Shown here: piece by piece, positions 45,840-55,061 of the stretch | Numbering within the stretch: position 1 is the stretch's first letter | Layout of the letters: every line of letters starts with the position of its first letter | Source of the DNA: UBA7702 sp040776805 | GTDB taxonomy: Bacteria > Bacillota > Dehalobacteriia > UBA7702 | Reading direction: 5' to 3' | NCBI GenBank assembly: GCA_040776805.1 | Contig: JAXGZS010000005.1 | Coordinates: 124,001-188,000 of the forward strand | DNA: 64,000 nt | Position numbers and translations under genes: made by a program | Notes under the pieces: model-generated | What the model saw: the letters and a program-made list of their open reading frames with translations, nothing else | The model's database searches: none | Told to the model about the DNA's origin: nothing

Positions 45840-46639
45840 TTACCCATGAGACGCCTCATCGTTTCCAGGTTGATCATTACCATAAGGACCGTAATGACCG
45901 TAATATCCGTATTTGGCATATTTACCGTATTTCCGATACTTGCCATAATGACCGTATTTGCCGTAAGCCTTACCGTCGGCGCCGGCATCGTTCAGGATGA
46001 AACCAAGTACTTTTATATTGGCAAACTCCATCTGTTCCAGCAGCCTTTCCAACATGGGATGAACGGTGTAATTTTCTCGAACGGCAATGACCCGGCGGTT
46101 TCATGGGCAAATACGAGGGCGTCGGTGACAACGTTACACGGGGGCGTATCGACAATAATATAATCGTAGTGTTTTCCCATCTCCGAAAGCAGGTCTTTCA
46201 TTGCTTGAGAGGCCAGTAATTCCGAGGGGTTCGGGGCAATTTCCCCGGCGGAAATCACGTCCATATCATCGTTATACGACTGAATGCATTCAGCTGAGGT
46301 AAAAAAGCCCGCCAGTAAGCCGCTAAGACCTTTGCTTTGCTTGAGGCTTAGCCGGCTATGAACCACCGGTGAACGCATATCCGCGTCGATCAGCAGCACC
46401 TTGCTCTTCATTTCCGAAAAAGCAATGGCAGAATTGATGGCCACGGTACTTTTCCCTTCTGACGCTTCGGTACTGGTGATGATGAAAGATTTTCTTTCAC
46501 TGGTAGACAAGGCATAACTTAAATTTGTGCGCAGGGCGTTAAAAGCTTCGATGACGGAAAAAGGAACGTTCCTTTTATCCGATAACAAAAAGCTTCCGTA
46601 TGAACTGATATCCTTGGTTTTATTCTTTTTCATTTTCAT
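45840..46639 (-). pseudogene. BY-kinase (CpsD/YwqD type) interrupted by a one-base frameshift
   Basis: The 5' frame (from ATG 46639) has RTNLSYALSTSERKSFIITS, Walker A ASEGKSTVAINSA, Walker A' VLLIDADMRSP and Walker B YDYIIVDTPP, then changes to unrelated residues after AHETAG. The expected continuation VIAVRENYTVHPMLERLLEQ lies in the next frame and runs to 45840, ending in a Tyr cluster (KYGHYGKYRKYGKY) that is the usual autophosphorylation tail. Adding one G to the GGG run at about 46097-46099 restores one protein of about 266 residues. In cells this would remove the tyrosine tail; otherwise it is a sequence error or a slippage site. It precedes the CpsB phosphatase. Confidence 0.88.
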
Positions 46640-46646
46640 TTCAATT

Positions 46647-47342
46647 TCATCCCCTCTTCTGCTTCCTCTGCTTCATTTGAAACGAGGGAATGGCGCCGAG
46701 AACCGGCAGCTGATAATGGTGTCTCAGATCTTCTTCACTTTTAATTCGCTTGTCGATGATAAACAGCAAAAGAGCGATTCCCGTACCCAATATCAATCCG
46801 ATCAGGAGACCTACCGCGGTATTCCTCATAATATTGGGGCTGACTTTTACCGCTCTCGTGGCGGTATCCACCGTCTCCACCGAGGCCGCTTTGACCACCC
46901 TGATTAAAATATTCGGCGCGGAATCTAAAAACGTATTCGCAATCATGATGGCCTTTTCCGGCGAAGGCGAGGTGACATGAATTTCCAATACCTCCGTTTC
47001 ATTCTTCGCGTTCATGGAGACCATTTCTTGTAATTCGTCAACCGTGTAGTCCAAATCCAACAAGGCGATCACATCGGCGCAGGCTGTTTCACTGTTCAGA
47101 ATCTGGATGTAAGTCCCCACCAATTCTTGGGAGGCCGTGATGTCGTTTAAAGTTGTTCCTGTTTGCGCTGTGGCGGTGACGCCGTTGTTCACATATAAAG
47201 ATACGGTGGCCTCGTATTTCGGCGCGATGACAAAGGCGGAAAGCACGTATGCCAATGCCCCGAAACACAAGGTGAAAAGCAAAAGCAAGCCCTTTTTTCG
47301 CCATAATACAGATCCAATTTCAATAATACTGAGTTCTTCCAA
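46647..47342 (-). CDS. Chain-length determinant / BY-kinase activator (CpsC/YwqC type)
   Basis: The 231-residue protein has two membrane helices (about 19-39 and 175-197) around an extracytoplasmic Wzz domain (YEATVSLYVNN, SQELVGTYIQIL, ITSPSPEKAIMIAN-like region). Its cytosolic C-terminal tail activates the kinase. The start is TTG at 47342, ten bases after GAGG. The stop is seven bases before the kinase start. It regulates polymer length together with CpsB and CpsD. Confidence 0.93.
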   Translation of the reverse strand: MEELSIIEIGSVLWRKKGLLLLFTLCFGALAYVLSAFVIAPKYEATVSLYVNNGVTATAQTGTTLNDITASQELVGTYIQILNSETACADVIALLDLDYTVDELQEMVSMNAKNETEVLEIHVTSPSPEKAIMIANTFLDSAPNILIRVVKAASVETVDTATRAVKVSPNIMRNTAVGLLIGLILGTGIALLLFIIDKRIKSEEDLRHHYQLPVLGAIPSFQMKQRKQKRG

Positions 47343-47372
47343 AGCTTCTAAACCTCACAAATTCGTTGATGA

Positions 47373-48278
47373 TTAAAACTGCATTTCAGGGAAGAAAAAG
47401 GCGGCAAGTTCCCGTAAATCCGAAAGGGTATTCCAGGAAGCGATCAGATTTTTTAACTCTGTCCGCTGGGCGGCAGGCAGGCTTCGATAGGCCTCCATGG
47501 TGCTGTTCGCCCCTAAGCGGTAATCGTAGCGGGTATCCTGGATGTAGGCTTCCATGTTGGTGATCATACTTTCCACAATCGCCCCTTGGGCCGTATTGCA
47601 CTGGTCCAGCACATGGTATTTCATGTTGAGGATCACGGAGTAGATCATATTCCGCTGTTCCGCGCTGGGCGTGTAAGAGGCAAATCGGGCCAGCGCCATA
47701 CATACTTCACCCCGTGTGGCGTTGGTTTTCGCGTAAAAGTTGCCGCCACCGTCCAAAGGCAGAATACCATTCCAGACAATTTTCCGAACGTCGCTGTCCG
47801 CCCAAGCGGAAATCGCGTCGTTGATCGGCATCAAACTATCCAAATGCCTGGTGGGAAGATTAACCAACCGGGTGATAAAAGCGCAGGTTTCTTCTTTTGT
47901 AACGTTGCGCTGGGGCCGGAAGGTCTGATCGGGATAACCGTTGATATAACCCACCGCGTTGGCTTTGAGCACCTCTTCGTAGAACCATTGAGAGGAGGCG
48001 ACATCTTTAAAACCCGCGCTGCTGCCCTTGGCGCTGTAGTGGAAAACACGGTTGATCACGGTAATCAATTCCGCTCTGGTAATGGGGCGATCGGGTCTCA
48101 TGGTGCCGTCAGGATAACCCTTGATGCTGCCCTCCTCCACCAGCTTTTCCACGGCGGCATAGCAGGGGTCGGAGGGTGACAGATCCGAAAAGAGGCTCGC
48201 CGCCAGAAGATTATGAGGAAAGAGAAACACGATGGCCAAGAGCAGAAAGAAAGGTATGGTTTGAAAAGAATGTTTCAT
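47373..48278 (-). CDS. SLH-domain surface protein upstream of the exopolysaccharide genes
   Basis: The 301-residue secreted protein has a signal peptide (about 1-28, cut after NLLAA). Three SLH repeats (FSDLSPSDPCYAAVEKLVEEG / GYPDGTMRPDRPITRAE; FKDVASSQWFYEEVLKANAVGYING; third one weaker) are followed by a helical C-terminal part of about 120 residues with no known motif. ATG at 48278 follows GGGGAAG. It stands 30 bases before cpsC, so it is likely co-transcribed and may couple the polymer or export machinery to the wall. Confidence 0.85.
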   Translation of the reverse strand: MKHSFQTIPFFLLLAIVFLFPHNLLAASLFSDLSPSDPCYAAVEKLVEEGSIKGYPDGTMRPDRPITRAELITVINRVFHYSAKGSSAGFKDVASSQWFYEEVLKANAVGYINGYPDQTFRPQRNVTKEETCAFITRLVNLPTRHLDSLMPINDAISAWADSDVRKIVWNGILPLDGGGNFYAKTNATRGEVCMALARFASYTPSAEQRNMIYSVILNMKYHVLDQCNTAQGAIVESMITNMEAYIQDTRYDYRLGANSTMEAYRSLPAAQRTELKNLIASWNTLSDLRELAAFFFPEMQF

Positions 48279-48297
48279 GGATTTCACTTCCCCATGG

Positions 48298-50031
48298 TTA
48301 AATCGTCTTTTTCTCAATGGTTATCTGAGCGGACTTTCCGCTGGTCGATTCCATTTTCAATGTCACGGCATTGCCCTTGCCGCATTTCGCAAAGAACTGG
48401 TCTACGGTATCGTCGGTCCATAAAATGTTGTTGATAAAATAAGCGCCGATGGCTTTCTGATTCGTTAGCGTTCCCGCTTTGCAGGAAAGGCTGAAGCTTA
48501 TGGTAGCCCCCGACGTCGTCGTGGTCGTCAAATCCATGGCGTTCAGATTACTCACCAATCTGCTCCGTTCCGCATTGCTTAACTCGCCGGCATAGAGCAT
48601 GTTAAGCCCGCCGATGAAGTTCTGGAAATCACTGAGGGTGATATTGGCAGCGCTGAAATTCGGCTTCATGCGGTTAAGCTGCGCGGAGGAGGCAGAGGTA
48701 CCGTCGAAAAGATCAAGGGCTTCATTCCAACCATCATTGGACCAAAGAACGAGGCCGTTGACTTTCAAGTTCTTAAACTCGGCAAGGTTATCATTGAAGG
48801 GATTGATTAATTCACTGTTTAATAATGAGGCGTTTTTCGGATCGCAGGCTACGGTGTACAGAAAACCTAAGAGCGTATCATTGGCGCCGTAAGCAAAGCT
48901 AACGACCTTTTCAGTGCCGCCATTATAAGATGCTTTTACGGAGACCACATTTTTTGTCGCCGGGATCTCCGTGGTTGTTTCATTGATTGGCACACTGGAC
49001 GTAAAATCGTTTACATTTTGCTGAACTGTCTGAATGGAACTGCCGGATCCCCCAATGGTTGTAGGGGCGTTGACTTCCATCGACCCAATGGAACTGCCTT
49101 GCAGATCAAAAGAAGAAGTTCCGTTTACCACCATGGCGCCGAAGGAAGAATTGCTGCATTGGACAACGCCGCTGATATTTGCCGATCCAACCGTCGTATG
49201 ATTCATCACGATGTCACCGGAGATGTCCATTCTCACAACTTTGGTGGAGCTCAGTCCAATGCTCCCATTTAACGTGCTTTGGCCCAGCAAAGAAACGCCG
49301 TCCATATTCAAAGAAGCGTTATTGCCGGTGTCGATACCGTTGGGCCGAATTTGATTCGACAGGGTCGTCGTGGCGGCGGCCTGCAGCCCGGAAGTAGAGA
49401 TCTCGCCAATGGTCGTTCCGGGGATGATCGTTTCACCGTTGGACATGCGCACCAAAATGGTCGCCGCTTCCGCCCGGGTCAGATTACCGTTGGGGTTGAA
49501 GCACTGGTATTTATCGCCGACAAAGTATCCTTTATTGGCGCAGAGGGCAACCGTCTCCGCCGCCCAATTGGCGATCAGGTTCCGGTCGGAAAAATTGCTG
49601 ATCCCCGGTCCCGTCACATTATCGGGCAGGCAATTTCCCATCATTTTCGCGGCTTCCTGGCGGGTGATTTTGTTATCAGGGCGGAAGGTCTGATTGGGAT
49701 AACCGCTGAGAATACCGGCGTAAACATTTTTCAATACTGCTTCGTTATACCAAGCCCCGGGCATATCCGTAAAGGTGTTGGGAGCAACATTTTGCAACTG
49801 CATCATCCGGGCATAGATCGTTGCCATTTCGGCTCGAGTGATACAACCTTGAGGTTTGAAAGTCCCATCGGGGTAACCGTTGACCAGTCCCTCAGAGACC
49901 GCCTCCTCGATATAGTTCTCTGCCCAGTGACCGGAAATGTCCGGGAAAGACGCGGCCATCACCGAGGACGAACAAAGAAAGCAAAATACCAATGTCAACA
50001 CAGCAGTCAAAGTTCCTCTTGAAATGTTCAT
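48298..50031 (-). CDS. SLH-domain surface protein with beta-helix-like middle region
   Basis: The 577-residue protein has a signal peptide (about 1-26, cut near SVMAA). Three SLH repeats follow at about 27-205 (FPDISGHWAENYIEEAVSEG, GYPDGTFKPQGCITRAEMA and two more). Residues about 235-345 are short Ser/Gly-rich repeats (NMDGVSLLGQSTLNGSIG, VRMDISGDIVMNHTTVG, QCSNSSFGAMVVNGTSS) that look like a beta-helix. The C-terminal 230 residues are of unknown type. ATG at 50031 follows GGGGTG. It is the first gene of the putative polysaccharide transcription unit and probably a wall-anchored surface component. Confidence 0.82.
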   Translation of the reverse strand: MNISRGTLTAVLTLVFCFLCSSSVMAASFPDISGHWAENYIEEAVSEGLVNGYPDGTFKPQGCITRAEMATIYARMMQLQNVAPNTFTDMPGAWYNEAVLKNVYAGILSGYPNQTFRPDNKITRQEAAKMMGNCLPDNVTGPGISNFSDRNLIANWAAETVALCANKGYFVGDKYQCFNPNGNLTRAEAATILVRMSNGETIIPGTTIGEISTSGLQAAATTTLSNQIRPNGIDTGNNASLNMDGVSLLGQSTLNGSIGLSSTKVVRMDISGDIVMNHTTVGSANISGVVQCSNSSFGAMVVNGTSSFDLQGSSIGSMEVNAPTTIGGSGSSIQTVQQNVNDFTSSVPINETTTEIPATKNVVSVKASYNGGTEKVVSFAYGANDTLLGFLYTVACDPKNASLLNSELINPFNDNLAEFKNLKVNGLVLWSNDGWNEALDLFDGTSASSAQLNRMKPNFSAANITLSDFQNFIGGLNMLYAGELSNAERSRLVSNLNAMDLTTTTTSGATISFSLSCKAGTLTNQKAIGAYFINNILWTDDTVDQFFAKCGKGNAVTLKMESTSGKSAQITIEKKTI

Positions 50032-51084
50032 AATAGCACCCCTTTGTCTATTTAGAATGAGTCGCTCTTTTTTGCAAGAGATCATTCTATGAATATAATT
50101 TTTTTTGCGCGGTGATGGGGCTGGTCGGCTTTCCCCATCGTACCACAGCACAAATTAATCGTCATTTATAAAAATTTATAAAAAAACACTCGTAAATAAT
50201 CGTTAAAAGCATGGATGCCGTTTGCAATAAACGTTATGTTGGAAATAGCTTTTGCAAAAGAAAAAGGGCAGGGATTTGGTAATCTCTTCTATACACTTAT
50301 TATATCTGCATGTTTCCGCATAAAATTTATGGTATCGGCATATTTTAAAGATATCATAACTGACGTACTAAAATAGTCTCTGGCAAAATTTTTGCAACAA
50401 TGCAGTATGGCTAGGCGGCAAAAAAAAGCGAAGGCCAAACGCGCCACAGAATCGTCCTGTTTAAATTAATTGCAATCATGAAACCGTGATACCGCAACAC
50501 GGAATCGAAAAAGGATCAATCCATACTTATATGTGACGCGCCTTGCCTTCCTCGGCCGCACATTCCTTGACCAAGATTGCTTGCCGAACAACAGGAAGAA
50601 CCTCCCTTACCATAAAACGCCATCAAAAAACACCTGTATAAAGACAGGTGCGAAAAGTCTCGTTTGTTTACGATTGATTGCGGTCGGAGGTTCCTCCGGC
50701 GGGTTCTAACTTTGACTTAAGGTACCTTTTTAACAGTGAAAGAAGGGTCGGGGACTTCCGGCAAAATTACTGGGCAATTTTTCTGCTGTTGTATGAAAAT
50801 CATCAAAACTATTTGATTATAACTTATTATAGCCAACGAATCGACACGTGTCAATACAATTTGCACAGAAACCGCAGTAAAAAATAAGGATTTATCTTGA
50901 ATGTAACTATTTTAGGATACAGTGATGCCACACTTATTCATACGAACCGGCGTCATAAACTTTTGTGCCGACCAGCCAAAGCAAATGGTCAATGGTAATT
51001 TTTACCGGAAAGCCGCTACGGCCTTGGAAACACCATTGCTTTCTGATACGATAGTTTCATATCACCTATAAGAAAGGCACATTT
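50032..51084. other. 1-kb intergenic region upstream of the exopolysaccharide locus
   Basis: This divergent region between the SLH gene and the DtxR-like gene must hold the promoter of the polysaccharide unit. A TATAAT on the minus strand lies near 50.30 kb without a good -35. A hairpin CACCTGT-N5-ACAGGTG is at about 50.63 kb. I compared it with c-di-GMP riboswitch signatures and saw none. Frames of up to 69 codons lack ribosome sites. Confidence 0.5.
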
Positions 51085-51480
51085 ATGAATATCTACGAAT
51101 CCGGCGAAGACGGCTTGAAAACCATTTTAATGCGAAAGGAGCACAAGGGTAATGTCCGCTCCATCGATATCGCCCATGAAATAACTTCCAAAAAACCCGG
51201 TGTCAGCCTCGGCATGAAAGAATTTCAGGAAAACGACGACATCACCGTAAATGAAAATGGCTTCATCCATTTAACGGTTGCCGGCCATGATCTCGCCCAA
51301 CGGATTGACGAACGCCACAAAGTGCTGACCCAGATGCTGAAATCCTTGGGCGTTACCGAGGAAACCGCCAAAAAGGACGCCAGTGAGCTGGAACGCGTCC
51401 TCAGTGAGGAATCCTTTGCTCGCATCAAGGAATATCTCTGTAAAAACGCTATCCAGATCAACGAACCAGCCAACGTGTAA
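51085..51480 (+). CDS. DtxR/MntR-family metal-dependent regulator (divergent)
   Basis: The 131-residue protein has the N-terminal DtxR winged helix (MNIYESGEDGLKTILM, VRSIDIAHEITSKKPGVSLGMKEFQEND) and the dimerisation region (GHDLAQRIDERHKVLTQML, LGVTEETAKKDASELERVLSEESFARIKEYL). There is no SH3 domain, as in MntR-length members. The recognition helix is unusual: KKPGVSLGMKEFQEND replaces the common S-K-P-S-V-S-x-A-x-K-x-L. The usual metal-binding His-x-x-x-Glu in the dimerisation helix appears as ASELE without His. Metal response may therefore be altered. ATG at 51085 follows AAAGGC. Confidence 0.85.
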   Translation: MNIYESGEDGLKTILMRKEHKGNVRSIDIAHEITSKKPGVSLGMKEFQENDDITVNENGFIHLTVAGHDLAQRIDERHKVLTQMLKSLGVTEETAKKDASELERVLSEESFARIKEYLCKNAIQINEPANV

Positions 51481-51580
51481 GGCAATCTTCAAAAAGAAAC
51501 CCTGGGTTTTTAACGCATCACAATCAAGAAACAGCCGTGCATTCCGCACGGCTGTATTTCATGATCCATATTTCGTTCCT

Positions 51581-52954
51581 TTACTCCACTTTCGGCAGTT
51601 TGGCAAAACTTGCCGCCAGTTCCTCATCGGTGGGGATGATATCGCTCATTTCACCGTTATGATACTTTTCATAAGCCACCATATCGAAGTAACCGGTACC
51701 GGTCAAACCAAAGAGAATCGTTTTTCCCTCGCCCTTTTCCTTGCATTGCAGCGCCTCATCAATGGCGGTACGGATGGCGTGAGCGCTTTCCGGCGCCGGC
51801 AGAATGCCTTCGGTGCGGGCAAACTGCTCCGCCGCGTCGAAAACCGCCGTCTGCTCCACCGACGTAGCTTCCATCAAACCGTCGGCATAAAGCTGGGATA
51901 GAATGGAACTCATACCATGGTAGCGCAAACCCCCGGCGTGATTGGCGGAGGGGATAAAGTCGCTGCCCAGTGTATACATTTTGGCAAGAGGCGTTACCAT
52001 GCCGGTATCGCAAAAGTCATAGGCGTATTTGCCCCGGGTGAAGCTGGGGCAGGAAGCGGGTTCCACGGCAATGATCCGGTAATCCTTCTCGCCGCGGAGT
52101 TTTTCGCCCATAAAGGGAGCGATCAAACCGCCGAGATTCGAACCGCCGCCGGCGCAGCCGATGATGATATCGGGAGTAATGCCGTATTTCTCCAGGGCCT
52201 GCTTGGCTTCTAAGCCGATGATCGACTGGTGCAGCAGTACCTGATTGAGGACGCTGCCCAAAACGTAGCGGTAACCTTCGGTGGTCACGGCCATTTCCAC
52301 GGCTTCGGAAATCGCACAGCCCAGGGAACCGGTGGTACCGGGATGGTCCGCCAAGATCTTGCGGCCAATCTGGGTCGTATCCGAGGGAGAAGGGGTAACA
52401 GAAGCGCCGTAGGTGCGCATCACCTCTCTGCGGAAGGGTTTCTGTTCATAAGAAACCTTGACCATATAGACCTTGCAGTCGAGGTCAAAATAAGCGCAGG
52501 CCATGGAAAGAGCGGTCCCCCACTGCCCGGCTCCGGTTTCCGTGGTAACACCTTTTAATCCTTGTTTCTTGGCGTAATACGCCTGGGCCAGGGCGGAATT
52601 GAGCTTGTGACTGCCGCTGGTATTGTTGCCTTCAAATTTATAGTAGATCTTTGCCGGGGTACCGAGGGCTTTTTCTAAATGATAAGCTCTCATCACCGGC
52701 GAGGGACGGAATGTCTTGTAATAGGCAATGATCTCTTCGGGAATGGTAAAATAAGCGGTATCGTTATCGAGCTCCTGGGCCACAAGTTCATCACAAAAAA
52801 CAGGGGAAAGCTCTTCCGCTTTCATCGGTTTGAGGGTACCGGGATTCAAAAGCGGCGCCGGTTTTGTTTTCATATCCGCTCGGACATTATACCATGCCTT
52901 GGGCATCTCCGATTCTTCAAGGTAAATTTTGTAGGGAATGGTCGTTTCGTTCAT
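51581..52954 (-). CDS. trpB2: Tryptophan synthase beta-like protein, TrpB2 type
   Basis: The 457-residue PLP enzyme has the longer TrpB2 architecture, with the N-terminal extension IPYKIYLEESEMPKAWYN. PLP Lys is in NTSGSHKLNSALAQAYYA; other motifs are TETGAGQWGTALSMACA, CDTGMVTPLAKMYTLG and PAPESAHAI. It should condense indole and serine to tryptophan and is not paired with trpA here. ATG at 52954 follows AAGGAGT. The 5' leader carries a T-box whose specifier is most likely UGG (Trp), so expression should rise when tRNA-Trp is uncharged. Confidence 0.95.
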   Translation of the reverse strand: MNETTIPYKIYLEESEMPKAWYNVRADMKTKPAPLLNPGTLKPMKAEELSPVFCDELVAQELDNDTAYFTIPEEIIAYYKTFRPSPVMRAYHLEKALGTPAKIYYKFEGNNTSGSHKLNSALAQAYYAKKQGLKGVTTETGAGQWGTALSMACAYFDLDCKVYMVKVSYEQKPFRREVMRTYGASVTPSPSDTTQIGRKILADHPGTTGSLGCAISEAVEMAVTTEGYRYVLGSVLNQVLLHQSIIGLEAKQALEKYGITPDIIIGCAGGGSNLGGLIAPFMGEKLRGEKDYRIIAVEPASCPSFTRGKYAYDFCDTGMVTPLAKMYTLGSDFIPSANHAGGLRYHGMSSILSQLYADGLMEATSVEQTAVFDAAEQFARTEGILPAPESAHAIRTAIDEALQCKEKGEGKTILFGLTGTGYFDMVAYEKYHNGEMSDIIPTDEELAASFAKLPKVE

Positions 52955-53000
52955 GTTTTTTTACTCCTTTTCGCGTTTTTGCGCGGGACAGGATAAAAAA

Positions 53001-53285
53001 ATACCCTCATCCCAAAATACTTCGATTCCTGGGACAAGAGTTCTACTCCTGCGGTGCCACCCGGCTTGACGCAATATCTGCGCCCACTCATGCGTACCAT
53101 CATACGCGGACCTTTTTTAACGAAGGGTTTACTCCGTCTTCCCTACTCCTTTGTAAATAAAAAGTTTCGGTTCGCCCTCAAAAGTCCATTCCTTTGTGAT
53201 TTCCGTACCGCATTCCCAGCTCAAAGCGGCTCTCTGTGACGAAAGATACCCAAAGTACTTACTCTTTCTCAACGGTTTATAGAGC
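53001..53285 (-). promoter_or_regulatory. T-box leader upstream of trpB2
   Basis: The conserved T-box GGGTGGCACCGC is at 53062-53051 on the minus strand. It is followed by a terminator hairpin (CTTGTCCCA / TGGGATGAGGG with a T run, 53041-53003). Upstream are the stem I landmarks AGAGAGCCGC and a specifier-loop region AAGGAATGGACTTTTG, in which TGG at 53188-53186 is the best specifier. The binding partner would be tRNA-Trp, matching the downstream gene. Confidence 0.93.
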
Positions 53286-53314
53286 GATCATACCACGCTG
53301 CTATGATGTTGTCA
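53286..53314 (-). promoter_or_regulatory. Promoter of the T-box/trpB2 transcript
   Basis: TTGACA (53314-53309), a 17-base spacer and TATGAT (53291-53286) on the minus strand, just before the T-box stem I. Confidence 0.85.
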
Positions 53315-53395
53315 AGAAAAAAATACAATGATTTTCAATTTAACTTGAGGAAAATGCTTATTTTTGTTATAGTTAAGGAAGAGAGGAGTGGTAAT

Positions 53396-54019
53396 ATGCG
53401 CTATCTAAAACGGAAAAGAATGGAAAACGCTGGCAAGCCCCGGGGCTTTTGGGGCAGAAAAACCATGCGGGACATGAATAAAAGCCACAGCGACCTCACC
53501 GATTGGGGGCTGTCCTTTCTAAACTTCGCGGAGGACGACGTGATTCTCGACATCGGCTGCGGCGGCGGCAGAACGGTGAAAAAACTCGCCGCGCGAACCA
53601 AAGGCAAGGTCTACGGCATTGATCACGCGCCGACAGCGGTCACGAAATCATTGTGGGTCAATAAAAAGGCGGTGGCCAAGGGTCAGGTGGGCATTGTGGA
53701 AGCCACCGTTTCCGCATTACCCTTCGGGGTGGACACCTTCACCAAGGTGACGGCCATCGAAACCGTCTATTTTTGGCCCGATCTCGTGAACGACCTCAAA
53801 GAAGTGCGGCGGGTCATGAAAAAAGGCGGTCAATTATTGATCACTACCGAAGACAGGGCCGATTCCGGCAAGGCCAAGGATTACGGAGAAATGCAACGCC
53901 AAAGCGGGTTTTTTCTCCCCTCCGACACCTCTTTGGCCCGGGCGCTGAAGGCCTCCGGCTTTCATCATATCGAGGCGAACATTCGCGGCGGGTGGCTTTC
54001 GGTCACCGCAGAAAAATAG
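53396..54019 (+). CDS. SAM-dependent class I methyltransferase
   Basis: The 207-residue cytosolic protein has the Rossmann SAM motif DVILDIGCGGGRTVKKLA, acidic end YGIDHAPTAV, the post-I region VEATVSALPFG and motif VRRVMKKGGQLLITTE. It is of the UbiE/Methyltransf_11 kind; substrate cannot be told. ATG at 53396 follows GAGAGGAG; an upstream in-frame ATG inside the divergent promoter region is rejected. It is divergent from trpB2 and followed by its own terminator. Confidence 0.88.
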   Translation: MRYLKRKRMENAGKPRGFWGRKTMRDMNKSHSDLTDWGLSFLNFAEDDVILDIGCGGGRTVKKLAARTKGKVYGIDHAPTAVTKSLWVNKKAVAKGQVGIVEATVSALPFGVDTFTKVTAIETVYFWPDLVNDLKEVRRVMKKGGQLLITTEDRADSGKAKDYGEMQRQSGFFLPSDTSLARALKASGFHHIEANIRGGWLSVTAEK

Positions 54020-54042
54020 GCTCCATAGACTCTGTAAAACAA

Positions 54043-54080
54043 GCGTACCGTCAAGGTTTTTAAAAACCTTGACGGTACGC
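54043..54080. terminator. 38-bp palindromic terminator between convergent genes
   Basis: GCGTACCGTCAAGGTTTTT is followed immediately by its exact reverse complement, then TCTTTGCTTTT on the plus strand. It can serve the methyltransferase and the convergent CDGSH gene. Confidence 0.85.
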
Positions 54081-54136
54081 TCTTTGCTTTTCCTGCCACC
54101 CTCTAACAGACAACAGACAGACTTTCACTCACCGGA

Positions 54137-54823
54137 TCATTCTTGATCCCGGTATTTCGCTGTGACGTGGGAAGCGTCGCAAAAGGGCATGTTTTTCGAT
54201 TTCCCGCAGCGGCAGAGCACCACGCGGTTGCGGGTCTCGTACATCGTGCCGTCGGCAGATTCGATGGGAATACCTCCCTGCACGAAAATACCGGAACTGA
54301 CCCTTTGTTCCGGGTCCTGGAGCAGATCAATGGCCGGTTCATAGTGGGGCTCGTGCTCCTTACCGTCCTTATCCACGGCGGTCAGGCGGCCGGTGGGACA
54401 ATCGTTGGCGCCTTGTATCACCTCGGCACAAATTTCTGCGGTCTTTGATTGATGGGTCAAATCCCAGACATTGCTTTTTCCGCGGTGACAAAAACGGGCA
54501 AAGGCGCAGCGGCCGTCGTCAAGGAGATCGACGCCGAAACCGTAAACCGTATCGGCCCGGTCGTGATACGGTCTTCGGGAAGCCTTTTCTTCCCCTTGAA
54601 AACCGGCGGCCCGGTGCTCCCCGTCACAAAAAGGCGGGGTTTTTGTTTTTCCGCAGCGGCAAAGGGTGTACGTTTCCTTTTGGGGCAGCTCGCGGCCTCT
54701 GACATATTCGTATTCACGGCCTTTCGGCGTAATGATCTTCTCACCCAGGTGGACACCCCCGGAAACAATATACGGCCCGTTTTTCACGATCTTGATTTTA
54801 TACTTGTCCTTCCTTTTTTCCAA
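54137..54823 (-). CDS. CDGSH-type iron-sulfur protein with two CDGSH motifs
   Basis: The 228-residue protein has two 2Fe-2S CDGSH motifs: CRCGKTKTPPFCDGEH near 55-70 and CRCGKSKNMPFCDASH near 202-217. Between them lies a segment with Cys residues (FARFCHRGKS, ICAEVIQGANDCPTGRL) that resembles the divergent 4Fe-4S domain (DUF1271/Fer4_19), so three clusters are possible. The start is TTG at 54823, seven bases after GGAGG. Role is presumably redox or cluster transfer; no operon partner gives a hint. Confidence 0.9.
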   Translation of the reverse strand: MEKRKDKYKIKIVKNGPYIVSGGVHLGEKIITPKGREYEYVRGRELPQKETYTLCRCGKTKTPPFCDGEHRAAGFQGEEKASRRPYHDRADTVYGFGVDLLDDGRCAFARFCHRGKSNVWDLTHQSKTAEICAEVIQGANDCPTGRLTAVDKDGKEHEPHYEPAIDLLQDPEQRVSSGIFVQGGIPIESADGTMYETRNRVVLCRCGKSKNMPFCDASHVTAKYRDQE

Positions 54824-55061
54824 ACCAAAACCTCCTTTGCGGTTTCACCATTGCACGACCTCTCGCTGTTTCTTTTGACAATCTTATCGTAGCCCGTTTT
54901 CCCCTATTTGTAAAGTAGGAATTGCCCAAAACGTGGTCAAAAAAGGAGCCCCATGGAAACGGAGCCCCTTTCGGCTGAACCCTTTTTCATTTGTCCATGG
55001 GATCGTAAAGTCCGGTCCTTGATGATCACGGTCTTCCGTTTTCATCAAGGTATCCTTTCTT

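Noticed and set aside
50032..50700. Possible c-di-GMP riboswitch before the SLH/polysaccharide genes
   Set aside because: Neither GEMM-I nor GEMM-II landmark sequences are visible on the relevant strand.
53303..53395. Longer methyltransferase start at 53303
   Set aside because: It would begin inside the divergent trpB2 promoter and add residues outside the family; ATG at 53396 has a strong ribosome site.
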